Assembly (NCBI RefSeq): GCF_002898515.1
Contig: NZ_PPFX01000014.1
Span: 1-64,000 of the forward strand
DNA: 64,000 nt
From: Geothermobacter hydrogeniphilus
GTDB lineage: Bacteria; Desulfobacterota; Desulfuromonadia; Desulfuromonadales; Geothermobacteraceae
Direction: 5' to 3'
In this document: in pieces, positions 11,675 through 20,912 of the stretch
How the letters are laid out: each line of letters opens with the position of its first letter
Numbering within the stretch: the first letter of the stretch is position 1
The notes under the pieces: model-generated
The model's database searches: none
What the model was told of the DNA's origin: nothing
Seen by the model: only the letters and a program-made list of their open reading frames with translations
Made by a program: the position numbers and the translations under genes

Positions 11675-12466
11675 ATGAACCTACTGCTGACATTGCTGTG
11701 CCTGTTGTTTCTGACGTCTCCGGCCGCGGCGTTCATGGCCGAGGGCGGGGGCTGTGGTGCCGGTGAGTGCAGTGACTGCCACAGCCTCGATATCCCCGAA
11801 GCGACCAGGCTGCTGGAGGGCGGGGTCGACAAGGTGGTCAAGGTCGAATTCGCCGAGATGCCGGGCGTCTGGCTGGTGGAGGTGGAAAGGAACGGACAGA
11901 CCTTTCCTCTCTATCTCGACTTTTCAAAAAAATACCTGATCGCCGGCAACATCATCCGCCTGAAGGACAAGACGAACATTACCGCGGCGGCACAGGAAAA
12001 AGAACGGCCCAAGGTCGATGTCAGCCGGATACCGCTGGATGACGCCCTGCTGCTCGGCAATCCGATGGCGGCCACCCGGGTGATCGTCTTCACCGACCCG
12101 CGCTGTCCCTACTGCAAGCGGTTGCACGGTGAATTGAAGAAAGTGGTCAAGCTCGATCCGAATATCGCCTTCCTGATCAAGTTTTTCCCCCTGAAGATGC
12201 ATCCCGATGCCTACGGGTTGGCCAAGACCCTGGTCTGCAAGAAGGATATTGCCCTGCTCGACAAGGTTTTCGCCGAGGAGGAAATCCCGTCGGCCGAGTG
12301 TGAAGCCGCAGCGGCCGTCGATGCTAATCTGAAACTGGTGAAGGAGCTCGGTATCAACTCCACCCCGACCATGATCCTGCCCGACGGGACTGTCAGTCCG
12401 GGAGCAAAACCGGCGGCGGTTCTGTTGAAGATGCTGGGCTCGAAGGCTGCCGCGGAGCAGGATTGA
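11675..12466 (+). CDS. Periplasmic DsbC/DsbG-like thiol:disulfide protein
   Basis: 263 residues with a signal peptide ending near AAA. A short Cys-rich segment, CGAGECSDCHSL, follows, then a DsbC-like dimerisation region, then a thioredoxin fold with VIVFTDPRCPYCKRLH (CPYC active site, about 150) and the cis-proline loop STPTMILPDG. Members of this group isomerise or reduce protein disulfides, and in metal reducers often accompany cytochrome maturation. The CxxCH inside the N-terminal segment (CSDCH) is a potential heme c site, but one such motif is also common in non-heme relatives. Start has AGGAGCTGACC upstream. No operon partner. Confidence 0.85.
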   Translation: MNLLLTLLCLLFLTSPAAAFMAEGGGCGAGECSDCHSLDIPEATRLLEGGVDKVVKVEFAEMPGVWLVEVERNGQTFPLYLDFSKKYLIAGNIIRLKDKTNITAAAQEKERPKVDVSRIPLDDALLLGNPMAATRVIVFTDPRCPYCKRLHGELKKVVKLDPNIAFLIKFFPLKMHPDAYGLAKTLVCKKDIALLDKVFAEEEIPSAECEAAAAVDANLKLVKELGINSTPTMILPDGTVSPGAKPAAVLLKMLGSKAAAEQD

Positions 12467-12538
12467 GCCTGTTCTCTTGCCTTTATCCGGGACATCTGTT
12501 AAAAGGCAGTTTTTCACCTGCAAGGAGGTATCGATACC

Positions 12539-13306
12539 ATGGGATTGATGTCCGGCAAACGCGGCGTCATTTTCGGCGTGGCCAACGACAAAAGTATTGC
12601 CTGGGGGGTTGCCCGGCAACTGCACGAGGCGGGAGCCGAGATCGCCTTCACCTATCTCAACGAGGCGCTGGAAAGGCGAGTCCGGCCGCTGGCCGAAAGC
12701 CTCGGTTCGGAGATCATTCTACCCTGCGATGTCGCTTCGGATGAGGATATCGCCGCGGTTTTCACTGAACTGGAAAAACGCTGGGGACAGATCGATTTCG
12801 TGGTCCACGCGGTCGCCTTCGCCAATCGCGAGGACCTGAAGAACCCCTTCTCCCAGACCCGTCGCGATGGTTTTCACCTGGCCCTCGACATCAGCGCCTA
12901 CTCACTGATCCCGATGACCCGCTATGCCATCCCGTTGATGAAAGAAGGGGGCAGCGTGGTCACCATGACCTATCTCGGCGCGGTCATGGCGGTCCCCGAA
13001 TACAATGTCATGGGAGTGGCCAAGGCGGCTCTCGAATCATCGGTCCGTTACCTGGCCACCGAACTGGGTGAGAAGAAGATTCGCGTCAACGCCGTTTCCG
13101 CGGGACCGATCAAGACCCTGGCGGCTTCGGGCGTCGGCAATTTCAAGCAGAAGCTGCATATCATGGAGGAACGCTCGCCGCTGCAGCGCCTGATCACCCA
13201 GGATGAAGTCGGCAAGGCGACCCTCTACCTGCTTTCTGATCTCGCCAGCGGCGTTACCGGCGAAATCCACTACGTCGATGGCGGCTTCAATATTTCCGCC
13301 CGCTGA
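12539..13306 (+). CDS. fabI: Enoyl-[acyl-carrier-protein] reductase (NADH), FabI
   Basis: 255 residues, short-chain dehydrogenase fold. Family-specific features are the N-terminal GVANDKSIAWGVA nucleotide site, TMTYLGA with the first Tyr, and Y-N-V-M-G-V-A-K at about 155-162 (Tyr-x6-Lys pair). It catalyses the last reductive step of each fatty-acid elongation cycle. The start follows AAGGAGG 11 bases upstream, and a second in-frame ATG at codon 4 is possible. It is followed after 78 bases by hflX. Confidence 0.96.
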   Translation: MGLMSGKRGVIFGVANDKSIAWGVARQLHEAGAEIAFTYLNEALERRVRPLAESLGSEIILPCDVASDEDIAAVFTELEKRWGQIDFVVHAVAFANREDLKNPFSQTRRDGFHLALDISAYSLIPMTRYAIPLMKEGGSVVTMTYLGAVMAVPEYNVMGVAKAALESSVRYLATELGEKKIRVNAVSAGPIKTLAASGVGNFKQKLHIMEERSPLQRLITQDEVGKATLYLLSDLASGVTGEIHYVDGGFNISAR

Positions 13307-13384
13307 CATGGCGATTCGCTTGCGCGCGAATTCGGGGTCCGGCAACGGGCCCCTTTTCGTTTCGGGCGTTTCCGGGGTGCCGCG

Positions 13385-15028
13385 ATGGCGGTGATCCACG
13401 GTGTTACCACCGGGCTCAAAGCGAGCCGGATCCAGGCCTTGGAGCGGATCTACCGGCGCCGGATTCCGGGCGGGGAGGTGGTCACCACCGAACTGGCCCG
13501 CTACCTGACCGAACTCTCTTTCGAGCTGCGCCGGCAGATCGGCATCATCGTCGACCGGCGCGGCCTGATCCAGCATGTCATCCTCGGTGACGACCGGGAA
13601 ATCGTCATCCCCGACCTCTCCGGCTACGGCCTGGGGCGCAGCGGTCTGCGCGGACTGCGCTGCATCCACACCCATCTCAGGCAGGAACCCCTTTCCCAGG
13701 ATGATATCAACGATCTCTCGTTGCTGCGTCTTGACCTGATGGTGGCCGTCGGTGTCGACGATCAGGGCCTGCCGGGACGGACCGAAGTCGCCCACCTGCT
13801 GCCGACCAACCCGGCCGGAACCACGTGTGAGCGGCTTTCCTTTGCCGACTTCTACCAGCTTGATCTTGTTTTTGACGCCTTTATCCACGCCCTTGATGAT
13901 GAACTGGAGCGGGATCTTGCCGCCACCGTCGATCTCGATGACGGTCGGGAACGCGCCATCCTGATCTCGGTCAATGGCGGCAAACCGCGCCAGGTCGAGG
14001 AATCCCTGGCCGAGCTGGCCGAGCTGGCGCGAACCGCCGATGTCCAGGTGCTCGACCGGGTCGTGCAGCGGCCCCACCGGATTCATCCCCGCTACCTGAT
14101 GGGGGAGGGGAAGCTCAAGGAGGTGGTGATCCGCGCCCTGCAGCAGCGGGCCACCATGCTGATTTTCGATCATGACCTGGCGCCGGCTCAGGTTGGAGCC
14201 ATCGCCGCCATCACCGACCTCAAAGTTATTGATCGCAGTCAGCTGATTCTCGACATCTTCGCCCGCCGCGCCCACACCCGTGACGGCAAGGTGCAGGTCG
14301 AGCTGGCACAGCTGAAATATATCCTGCCGCGCCTGACCGGCCGGGGGACGGCCTTCTCCCGGTTGATGGGGGGGATCGGCGGTCGCGGACCGGGGGAGAC
14401 CAAGCTGGAAATCGACCGCCGCCGGACCCGTGATCGCATCCGCCGTTTGGAGAAACAATTGCAGGAGCTGACTCGCGGCCGCCGCCAGCGCCGTCAGCGG
14501 CGGGTTCGCGCCGGAGTCCCGGTCATTTCCATCGTCGGCTATACCAACGCCGGCAAGTCGACCCTGCTCAACGCCCTGACCCAGAGCGCGACCTTCACCG
14601 AGGATCTGCTTTTCGCCACTCTCGACACCGCCAGCCGCCGCCTGCGTTTCCCCAGTGATCGCGAAGTGATCATTACCGATACCGTCGGTTTCATCCGCCA
14701 GCTGCCGAAGAGTCTGCTCGGAGCCTTTCGCGCGACCCTTGAAGAACTGGAGGATGCCGACCTGATTCTGCACCTGGTGGATCTTTCCAACCCGCAGTTC
14801 GAATCCCATATCAGTGCCGTGGAAAAGATTTTGCAGGATCTTGATCTGCAGCATCTTCCCCGGCTGCTGGTCTTCAACAAGATCGACCAGGTCCCCGAGG
14901 AGGAACTGCAACCCCTCTGTCGACGGTTCGAGGCCCTGCCGATCAGTGCTCTGCAGCGCCGCAGTTTCGACCCCCTGCTGGCGGAGCTGGAGCGGCGCTT
15001 CTGGCCGGAAGAAGCTCGAAATACTTGA
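13385..15028 (+). CDS. hflX: Ribosome-associated GTPase HflX, long form
   Basis: 547 residues, about 120 longer than E. coli HflX. The extra part is an N-terminal domain (about 1-190) with SFELRRQIGIIVDRRG and GLGRSGLRGLRCIHTH, typical of the long version in deltaproteobacteria. The standard HflX domain follows (PRYLMGEGKLKE, LIFDHDLAPAQ, GRGTAFSRLMGGIGGRGPGE shortened), then a coiled coil and the G domain: G1 GYTNAGKST about 385, G3 DTVGF, G4 NKID. It splits or rescues stalled ribosomes under stress in other bacteria. The stop codon overlaps the promoter of the next gene. Confidence 0.95.
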   Translation: MAVIHGVTTGLKASRIQALERIYRRRIPGGEVVTTELARYLTELSFELRRQIGIIVDRRGLIQHVILGDDREIVIPDLSGYGLGRSGLRGLRCIHTHLRQEPLSQDDINDLSLLRLDLMVAVGVDDQGLPGRTEVAHLLPTNPAGTTCERLSFADFYQLDLVFDAFIHALDDELERDLAATVDLDDGRERAILISVNGGKPRQVEESLAELAELARTADVQVLDRVVQRPHRIHPRYLMGEGKLKEVVIRALQQRATMLIFDHDLAPAQVGAIAAITDLKVIDRSQLILDIFARRAHTRDGKVQVELAQLKYILPRLTGRGTAFSRLMGGIGGRGPGETKLEIDRRRTRDRIRRLEKQLQELTRGRRQRRQRRVRAGVPVISIVGYTNAGKSTLLNALTQSATFTEDLLFATLDTASRRLRFPSDREVIITDTVGFIRQLPKSLLGAFRATLEELEDADLILHLVDLSNPQFESHISAVEKILQDLDLQHLPRLLVFNKIDQVPEEELQPLCRRFEALPISALQRRSFDPLLAELERRFWPEEARNT

Positions 15029-15053
15029 CACAAAAAGGTTTTTTGTTTAGGTT
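15025..15053 (+). promoter_or_regulatory. Sigma-70-type promoter for the lytic transglycosylase gene
   Basis: TTGACA at 15025-15030 is followed after 17 bases by TAGGTT at 15048-15053. The -35 box overlaps the hflX stop codon. Transcription would start about 15060, giving a leader of under 20 bases before the ATG at 15078. Confidence 0.6.
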
Positions 15054-15077
15054 CGGGCCGACTTGCAGGAGTTTTTC

Positions 15078-16769
15078 ATGGTGGTTCGCATACTTTTTGT
15101 TTTTTCTCTGATCCTTCTCGGCGGCTGCGGTGCCCGGCTTTCCGCGCCGTCTCCGGAGGTGAAGGCCGCCGCTGCTGCGGTTTCCGGGGGAGCGGCGGCA
15201 GAGGCGCGTCAAACCTGTGACATCTCGTCACTGGAAGCGGCGCGGGACAGAATGTCGTTGCTGCCCGGCGATTTTGTCCTCGCCGACCGGGCATTGCTGG
15301 AGAGCGAAGAACCGTCGTCCACGTTTGACCTCGAGACCCTGGCCGATACCCTGCTGCTCACCGGGTTTGATCAGCATCCCCCGGAAAATGAGGGTTTGAC
15401 CACCCCCGCGTCGGGCGAACTGTTCGATTTTCCGGTGGTGGAAAACGCTAAAGTCAAATATTTCATCGATTATTACACTCACGGTGGTCGCAAGGGTTTT
15501 GTCCGCTGGCTCGCCCGCTCGGGGCGTTACCTGCCGAGGATGCGTGCCATTTTTGCCGAACAGGGCCTGCCGCGCGATCTCGCCTACCTGGCGATGGTCG
15601 AGTCCGGGTTCAATGAAAGGGCCTACAGTTGGGCCAATGCCGTCGGGCCCTGGCAGTTTATCGAGAAAACCGGCAGTCACTACGGCCTCAAAACCGACTG
15701 GTGGCGGGATGAACGGCGCGATTTCGAAAAATCGACTTACGCCGCCGCCCGTTTCCTTGCCGATCTGCGCGACCGTTTTGACGGCAACTGGTACCTGGCG
15801 GTAGCCGCCTACAATGCCGGCGGCGGAAAGATCAGTCGTGCCGTCAGGAAATACAAGAGCACTGACTTCTGGGATATTTCGCGCGGGAATTTTCTCCAGC
15901 CGGAAACCCGCAACTATGTGCCGAAGCTGCTGGCGGTGCTGCTGATCAGCAAACAGCCAGGCAAATACGGTTTCGATACGGTTGCATTGCAGCAACCGCT
16001 GGTTTACGACGAAGTGGCCCTGCCGTCAGCCACCGACCTGGAGGTCATCGCCAAACTGGCCGGCAGCGACTACCGGACCATTAAACAACTCAATCCGGAA
16101 CTGAAACGCTGGTCGACGCCACCCGGTGAACGCGGCTACCTGGTCCGCCTGCCGAAGGGGAGCTACCGGCGATTTGTCGACGCCTATGCCGCCCTCGATC
16201 CGGCCGAACGGGTCAAGTATCTGCGCCACCGTGTCAAGCCGGGCGACACCCTGCTCAGCCTCTCCAAACGTCACCATGTCCGGGTCAACGACATCATCGC
16301 CCTCAACGCGATCCGCAATCCGCGCGCCCTCAAGATCGGCAGCGATCTGATCCTGCCGCTCAAGAAGGGGTACACCCGTCGTCCGCTGGACGAACTGCGC
16401 GATGATTACGTGCGCTCCTACCGTCGTTCCTACAAGGTGCGTAACGGCGACAGCCTGTGGAGCATCGCGAAGAAATTCAACGTCACCCAGAAAGAGCTGC
16501 GGGTCTGGAACCGGCTCGGCTGGAGCAACCTGATTCACCCCGGGCAGACCCTGGTGGTCTCCAGCAAGGGGGCCGGCGGGAAGCGCCTGAAGAAGCACCG
16601 GGGACCGCTGAAGAGAATCGTCTACCGGGTACGTGCCGGAGATTCCCTGTGGACCATTGGTCGCCGCTACGATGTGCCGACACGCCAGATCCTTGCCTGG
16701 AACAATCTTGCCGCCGACCATATTCTCCACCCGGGGGACAAGCTGACCCTGCTGGTTCCCGCCGGCTGA
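15078..16769 (+). CDS. MltD-like membrane-bound lytic transglycosylase with three LysM domains
   Basis: 563 residues. Lipoprotein signal with lipobox LGGC (Cys about 17). The SLT domain (about 150-280) has catalytic Glu in AMVESGFNERAYS (about 175), AVGPWQFIEKTG and AVAAYNAGGGKI. Three LysM repeats begin at about 380, 449 and 513 (VKPGDTLLSLSKRHHV; VRNGDSLWSIAKKFNV; VRAGDSLWTIGRRYDV). It cleaves peptidoglycan glycan strands to 1,6-anhydro products at the outer membrane. I chose ATG 15078 (GCAGGAG six bases upstream); an upstream TTG at 15063 lies inside the ribosome site. Confidence 0.94.
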   Translation: MVVRILFVFSLILLGGCGARLSAPSPEVKAAAAAVSGGAAAEARQTCDISSLEAARDRMSLLPGDFVLADRALLESEEPSSTFDLETLADTLLLTGFDQHPPENEGLTTPASGELFDFPVVENAKVKYFIDYYTHGGRKGFVRWLARSGRYLPRMRAIFAEQGLPRDLAYLAMVESGFNERAYSWANAVGPWQFIEKTGSHYGLKTDWWRDERRDFEKSTYAAARFLADLRDRFDGNWYLAVAAYNAGGGKISRAVRKYKSTDFWDISRGNFLQPETRNYVPKLLAVLLISKQPGKYGFDTVALQQPLVYDEVALPSATDLEVIAKLAGSDYRTIKQLNPELKRWSTPPGERGYLVRLPKGSYRRFVDAYAALDPAERVKYLRHRVKPGDTLLSLSKRHHVRVNDIIALNAIRNPRALKIGSDLILPLKKGYTRRPLDELRDDYVRSYRRSYKVRNGDSLWSIAKKFNVTQKELRVWNRLGWSNLIHPGQTLVVSSKGAGGKRLKKHRGPLKRIVYRVRAGDSLWTIGRRYDVPTRQILAWNNLAADHILHPGDKLTLLVPAG

Positions 16770-16779
16770 AAGGAGCGGG

Positions 16780-17535
16780 ATGGAACGGGCGCTGCTGACC
16801 TGCCGGGTGCCGGATTCCCTGCCTCCGGGAATTGATCGCCTCTATTTCGGGGCCGAGTTCTGCTGCTGGCGGATGCCGTCACGCGACCAGGTTCTGCACG
16901 CGGTCGCTTTCTGCCGCCGGCAATCCATCGCCCTGACCCTGGTCACCCCGGTTCTTTACCAGTCCTGGCTTCCTGCTGCCCGCAGTCTGTTGAAGGGGCT
17001 GGTTGATGTTTTTGACGCCGGTGATGAACTGCTGATTTCAGACCTTGGCATGCTTGCTCTCGCCGGGGAGTTTCTTCCCCATCTGCCGCGGGTCTGCGGT
17101 CGTGCCCTGTCGGGGCAGAAACGCGGCCCGCGGATTCTCGATTTCGACCTCTCTCCCGCCGAACGGGACTATTTCCAGCGCGGCAGCTGGTATAGCAGCG
17201 AAGCGGTCGCCTTCCTGCGGGAGGCGGGTATCGGGCGGGTTGAACTCGACAACCTGCTGCAGGGAATCGCGCCTTTGCCGCGGCAGTTGCGCGGCAGCCT
17301 GCACCAACCTTATGTGCTGGTCACTTCCAGCCGAAACTGTCCTTTCCGCTCTCCCCGCCACGACCGGCCCTGCCGACCCGCCTGTGGTGAGGTCTTCACC
17401 CTCGAAAGCAGCCAGAGCGAGATTCCCCTGCTGCAGGGCGGCAACAGCCAGTTTCTGCGCAACGACCGCCTGCCCGACGACCTGGACCGGCTGGGCATTG
17501 ATCGTATTGTTGAACACCTCGAATTGCCGGCCTGA
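16780..17535 (+). CDS. U32/UbiV-like protein with possible [4Fe-4S] cysteines
   Basis: 251 residues, 10 bases after mltD. The C-terminal part (RNCPF, then CRPACGEVFTLES, PLLQGGNSQFLRNDRL, LGIDRIVEHLEL) follows the plan of the U32 peptidase/UbiV fold. A Cys, a spaced Cys and a Cx3C resemble the cluster ligands of UbiV, and EFCCW at about 28 may supply the fourth. UbiU/UbiV are O2-independent hydroxylases, but there is no UbiU-like partner or quinone gene here, so the substrate is unknown. The similarity is distant and seen by eye only. Confidence 0.5.
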   Translation: MERALLTCRVPDSLPPGIDRLYFGAEFCCWRMPSRDQVLHAVAFCRRQSIALTLVTPVLYQSWLPAARSLLKGLVDVFDAGDELLISDLGMLALAGEFLPHLPRVCGRALSGQKRGPRILDFDLSPAERDYFQRGSWYSSEAVAFLREAGIGRVELDNLLQGIAPLPRQLRGSLHQPYVLVTSSRNCPFRSPRHDRPCRPACGEVFTLESSQSEIPLLQGGNSQFLRNDRLPDDLDRLGIDRIVEHLELPA

Positions 17536-17665
17536 GGGGCGGCCCCGCCCCCCGCGGCCTTTGACTTTTGGCGGTCGGGTTGCTAAACTCGCTTGCCTTT
17601 GACGGCTCGGTCCCGGTTGGAATTCCGGACGCGGGCCATCCCATTTGAAAGGAAGTCCAGTCAAG

Positions 17666-18391
17666 ATGTTAAGTGTCCTTATTGCCGCGGCCTGCAGTGC
17701 CGCAACCTCCCTTGCCCTGCAGCACGGGGCCGGGTTCGAAATCTGGGTTGCCATCCTCATCAGCCTGGGGGTGTTTGCCGTCGTTTATTTTGTCCTGTTG
17801 CGCGTGGTGATGAAGAAGGTCGGGGTCATCATGGAACAGGCCCAGCGCGACATCCAGGGCAACCGGGCCGAAAAAGCGGTCAAGACCCTGGAGCAGGCCT
17901 ACAAGTACGGTGCCTGGCAGTTCTACGTCAAACAGCAGGTCAACTCCCAGATCGGCACCATCTACTACCTGAAACGTGATTTCGCCAAGGCTTACGAGTA
18001 TCTTGAGAAGGGGTTTTTCCGCCACTGGGTCGGCATGGGCATGCTGGCCATCTGCCAGATGCGCAAGAAACAGACCGAGAAGATGATCGCCACCTTCGAC
18101 AAGGCGATCGCCGGAACCAAGAAGGAGGATATGCTCTGGAATCTCTATGCCTACTGCCTGGACCGGGTCGGCAGGCGGGACCAGGCGATCAAGGTCCTGG
18201 AGAAGGGACTCAAGAAGGTTTCCAACAAGGAGGCGCTGCAGGGCAACCTGGAGCTGCTCCGCGCCGGCAAAAAGATGAAGATGAAACAGTACGGCGATAT
18301 GTGGCTGCAGTTTCATCTCGAAAAGCAGGGCGCGATCATCAAGCAGCAGACCCGGGCGATGCAGGGACGCCGGAAGATCGTCCGCCGTTGA
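17666..18391 (+). CDS. Membrane-anchored TPR-like protein
   Basis: 241 residues. Two hydrophobic segments at the N-terminus (about 3-20 and 28-50) anchor the protein. The remainder is helical with TPR-like repeats (GNRAEKAVKTLEQAYKYG, DFAKAYEYLEKGF, GRRDQAIKVLEKGLKKV) and a basic tail. TPR arrays usually scaffold protein complexes; the partner is unknown. I chose ATG 17666, since an upstream TTG at 17645 lies in the ribosome-site region (AAAGGAAG). It is followed after one base by the Smr gene, so both are probably co-transcribed. Confidence 0.75.
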   Translation: MLSVLIAAACSAATSLALQHGAGFEIWVAILISLGVFAVVYFVLLRVVMKKVGVIMEQAQRDIQGNRAEKAVKTLEQAYKYGAWQFYVKQQVNSQIGTIYYLKRDFAKAYEYLEKGFFRHWVGMGMLAICQMRKKQTEKMIATFDKAIAGTKKEDMLWNLYAYCLDRVGRRDQAIKVLEKGLKKVSNKEALQGNLELLRAGKKMKMKQYGDMWLQFHLEKQGAIIKQQTRAMQGRRKIVRR

Positions 18392-18392
18392 A

Positions 18393-19058
18393 ATGGCCTC
18401 CCGCAAGTCGAAAAAAGATTTCAACAACAGCCCCTTCAAGAAACTGAAGGGGCTTTCTGTTCCGTCGCCGGCGAAGACACCGGCGGCCCTGTTGAAACCG
18501 GCACCGCCGGAAGCGGCGGAAGCGGAGGAGGATTTCGCTTCGGCCATGGAGTCCCTCGGTGTCACCAGGTTCTCTGATGACGAGGACCGGTCTCATCGGT
18601 CGGTTGAGCCTGTGGAGGACCCGCCGGTGACCGTTCCGCGATCACCCGCATCGGACGAGGACGAGTTTCTCGCCGCCCTCGGACAACTTGATGTGCGCTT
18701 CACCGATGAACGGCCGGAGGAAGAAGAACCGGCCGCCGTTCCCCGGCGCATGAAGCAGCTGCAGCGCGGCCGGTTGCGCGTCGAGCGGGATCTCGATCTG
18801 CACGGTCTGAGCCGCGCCCGGGCGGAAGAAGCATTTCGCCACTTTCTTGTCGATGCCCGCTACCAGGGGTGGACCACGGTGCGGGTGATCACCGGCCGCG
18901 GCCTCCATTCGCCTGACGGACCGGTGCTGCGCGACGCCATCGAGCAGCTGCTGAAGCGGGAGTCCTTCCCGGAGGTCGTCGAGTGGGGGCGGGCGCCCCA
19001 CAACCAGGGAGGGCAGGGGGCGCTGATTCTTTTTCTGCGCACCCCTCCTTCTCCCTAG
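18393..19058 (+). CDS. Smr-domain protein
   Basis: 221 residues. The first half is low-complexity and acidic. The C-terminal Smr domain (about 130-215) has LDLHGLSRARAEEAFRHFL, VRVITGRGLHS and GRAPHNQGGQGALILFL, the LDxH, TGxG and GALI signatures. Smr domains are endonucleases: MutS2-type proteins suppress recombination and SmrB-type enzymes cleave mRNA at collided ribosomes. No MutS part is attached. The start codon is one base after the preceding stop. The TAG stop overlaps the first bases of a long palindromic repeat, which may have supplied it. Confidence 0.88.
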   Translation: MASRKSKKDFNNSPFKKLKGLSVPSPAKTPAALLKPAPPEAAEAEEDFASAMESLGVTRFSDDEDRSHRSVEPVEDPPVTVPRSPASDEDEFLAALGQLDVRFTDERPEEEEPAAVPRRMKQLQRGRLRVERDLDLHGLSRARAEEAFRHFLVDARYQGWTTVRVITGRGLHSPDGPVLRDAIEQLLKRESFPEVVEWGRAPHNQGGQGALILFLRTPPSP

Positions 19059-19222
19059 GAGGCTGTCGGACTATCCATGGACTGGCTGCAAATCCGTCTG
19101 ATTGGCCCATATTTCAGCTCCTTTTCGATCAATAGCTACGGCTATTGCCCTCAAATGAGCTAAAATCGGACCTCAATCAGCCAAATTTTCGCTTCAGCCC
19201 GGATAGTCCGACAGACTCCTAG
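19055..19222. repeat. 168-bp full-length imperfect palindrome (REP/MITE type)
   Basis: The ends CTAGGAGGCTGTCGGACTAT(CC) and (GG)ATAGTCCGACAGACTCCTAG are inverted repeats with one mismatch over 22 bases. The inner arms are also imperfectly complementary up to the central palindrome CAATAGCTACGGCTATTG at about 19123-19140, so the whole unit can fold as one long hairpin. No coding potential. Its left end overlaps the smr stop codon. It may act as a terminator, or may be a non-autonomous transposon. Confidence 0.8.
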
Positions 19223-19315
19223 AGATTTTCGTTTCTCCGGCCGATATGTTGATGTGCGGCTTTTTTTGTCGCGCGGGATTGACTGATTCTCAGTCAGACG
19301 GCCAGGAGTATTGCA

Positions 19316-20878
19316 ATGACCCGGGATCAGATTATGCAGGGCGTCATGGACGCGGGAGCCCTGCCCACACTTTCCAGCGTTGCCTCCAAGTTGATCGAAA
19401 TCACCGGTCGCGAGGAGACGACCATCTGCCAGATCAGCAGCCTGGTGGCCCAGGATGTCTCCCTCTCCGCCAAGCTGCTCAAGGTTGTCAATTCGGCTTT
19501 CTACAGTTTTCCCAACGAGGTCAGAACCATCCAGCAGGCGGTCGCGATTCTCGGCACCAACGCGGTGCGCAGCCTGGTTCTATCTTTCTCTTTTCTCGAT
19601 GCCGAACATGCGCGGCGGCGGACCGGGTTCGATTACCAGCGTTTCTGGGAACAATCCCTGGCGACTGCCGTGGCGGCCAGGATGCTGGTCGAGGAAGTTG
19701 AGACCGATGTTGACCCGGAGGAGGTCTTTACCGTCTGCCTGCTGGAAAATATCGGGGTCCTGATCCTGGCCAAGGCCTTTCCCGAACAGTACGATGCCGT
19801 GTTGCGGAAATGTGAGACCGAGGCGGAGGAACTGTTCGTCCTTGAGGAACGGGAACTGGGTGCTGACCACTCCTTTGTCGGCTGTCATGCCGCGCGCCAC
19901 TGGCAGTTTCCGGAGACCCTGGTGCAGCCGATCCTCTACCATCATGACCCGTCCTCCTACCAGGGCGGAAACCGGGAGATGGAGAAGGTCGTGGTGGTCG
20001 CCTATCTGGCCGGGCTGGTGGCCAATATTCTCTACTCAGGTCACCCGCTTGAATATGCCGACCGATTTCGCAGAGAGGCGAAAAAACGGCTCGGGCTGAA
20101 GTCCGGCGTGGTCGACCAGGTTTTTGAAAATGTCAATCGCGAGGTCAGCCGGGCGGCCGATTATTTCGGTCTCAAGATTGCCGGAACGCCATCGGTTCCG
20201 GAAATCCTGCAACGGGCGAATATTGAGTTGGCCACGCTCAACATGTCCTACGAGCAGGTCAACCGGGAGCTGGTCGAAGCCAAGCTCGAACTGGAACGCC
20301 TGAACGCGGAACTGGAGGAAAAAAACCGTTACCTGGAACAGATCGCCAATCTCGACGGGCTGACAGGGATCTTCAATCATCGCTATTTCCAGGAGAGCCT
20401 GGACAAGGAGATGAATCGCTCGGCACGCACCGGGCGGGGCCTCAGCCTGATCATGATTGATCTGGACAAGTTCAAGAACATCAATGACTTCTACGGTCAC
20501 CAGGCGGGTGATTTCGTCCTTAAGGAGGCCTGCCGGATCTGGGGAGAACAGTTGCGGGATTATGACCTGCTGGCGCGCTACGGGGGCGAGGAGTTCATTG
20601 TCATCCTGCCGGAAACCGATGCCGACGAGGCGCTGGTGGTGGCGGAAAAGCTGCGCCAGGCGACCGCCGGGCATGAATTCGACAATGGCGGAGAGCGATA
20701 TTCGGTGACAGCCAGTTTCGGGGTTGCCGCTTATGACCCGGTTGATGTGAACGCCGGCAGGAATCTGCTGATCGAGCAGGCTGACACCGCTCTCTACGCC
20801 GCCAAAGAGGGCGGACGCAACCGGGTGGAGAGGTATGTGGCGAAGAAGACCGGGTGGCTGAAACGGCTTAAGAGATAG
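19316..20878 (+). CDS. HDOD-GGDEF diguanylate cyclase
   Basis: 520 residues. An HDOD domain (about 10-215, GALPTLSSVASKLIEIT, SAKLLKVVNSAFYSFP) is followed by a coiled-coil linker (about 295-340) and a GGDEF domain whose active-site loop is RYGGEEF at about 421-427. The sequence RDYD, five residues before GGEEF, fits the RxxD product-inhibition site, so both activity and feedback inhibition by c-di-GMP are predicted. The LxxDxDxFKxxND-type pattern (DLDKFKNINDFYGHQAGD) is intact. Cytosolic, with no membrane segment. The HDOD part probably senses or binds a signalling partner. The start has CCAGGAG upstream. Its stop lies 34 bases from the 3' end of the convergent RNase E gene. Confidence 0.95.
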   Translation: MTRDQIMQGVMDAGALPTLSSVASKLIEITGREETTICQISSLVAQDVSLSAKLLKVVNSAFYSFPNEVRTIQQAVAILGTNAVRSLVLSFSFLDAEHARRRTGFDYQRFWEQSLATAVAARMLVEEVETDVDPEEVFTVCLLENIGVLILAKAFPEQYDAVLRKCETEAEELFVLEERELGADHSFVGCHAARHWQFPETLVQPILYHHDPSSYQGGNREMEKVVVVAYLAGLVANILYSGHPLEYADRFRREAKKRLGLKSGVVDQVFENVNREVSRAADYFGLKIAGTPSVPEILQRANIELATLNMSYEQVNRELVEAKLELERLNAELEEKNRYLEQIANLDGLTGIFNHRYFQESLDKEMNRSARTGRGLSLIMIDLDKFKNINDFYGHQAGDFVLKEACRIWGEQLRDYDLLARYGGEEFIVILPETDADEALVVAEKLRQATAGHEFDNGGERYSVTASFGVAAYDPVDVNAGRNLLIEQADTALYAAKEGGRNRVERYVAKKTGWLKRLKR

Positions 20879-20912
20879 GGCGGTCGATACGCGCGCATCT
20901 GCGGCGTTGAAC

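Noticed and set aside
13037-15031. 664-residue minus-strand frame opposite fabI and hflX
   Set aside because: No recognisable motifs and entirely covered by two well-supported genes on the other strand.
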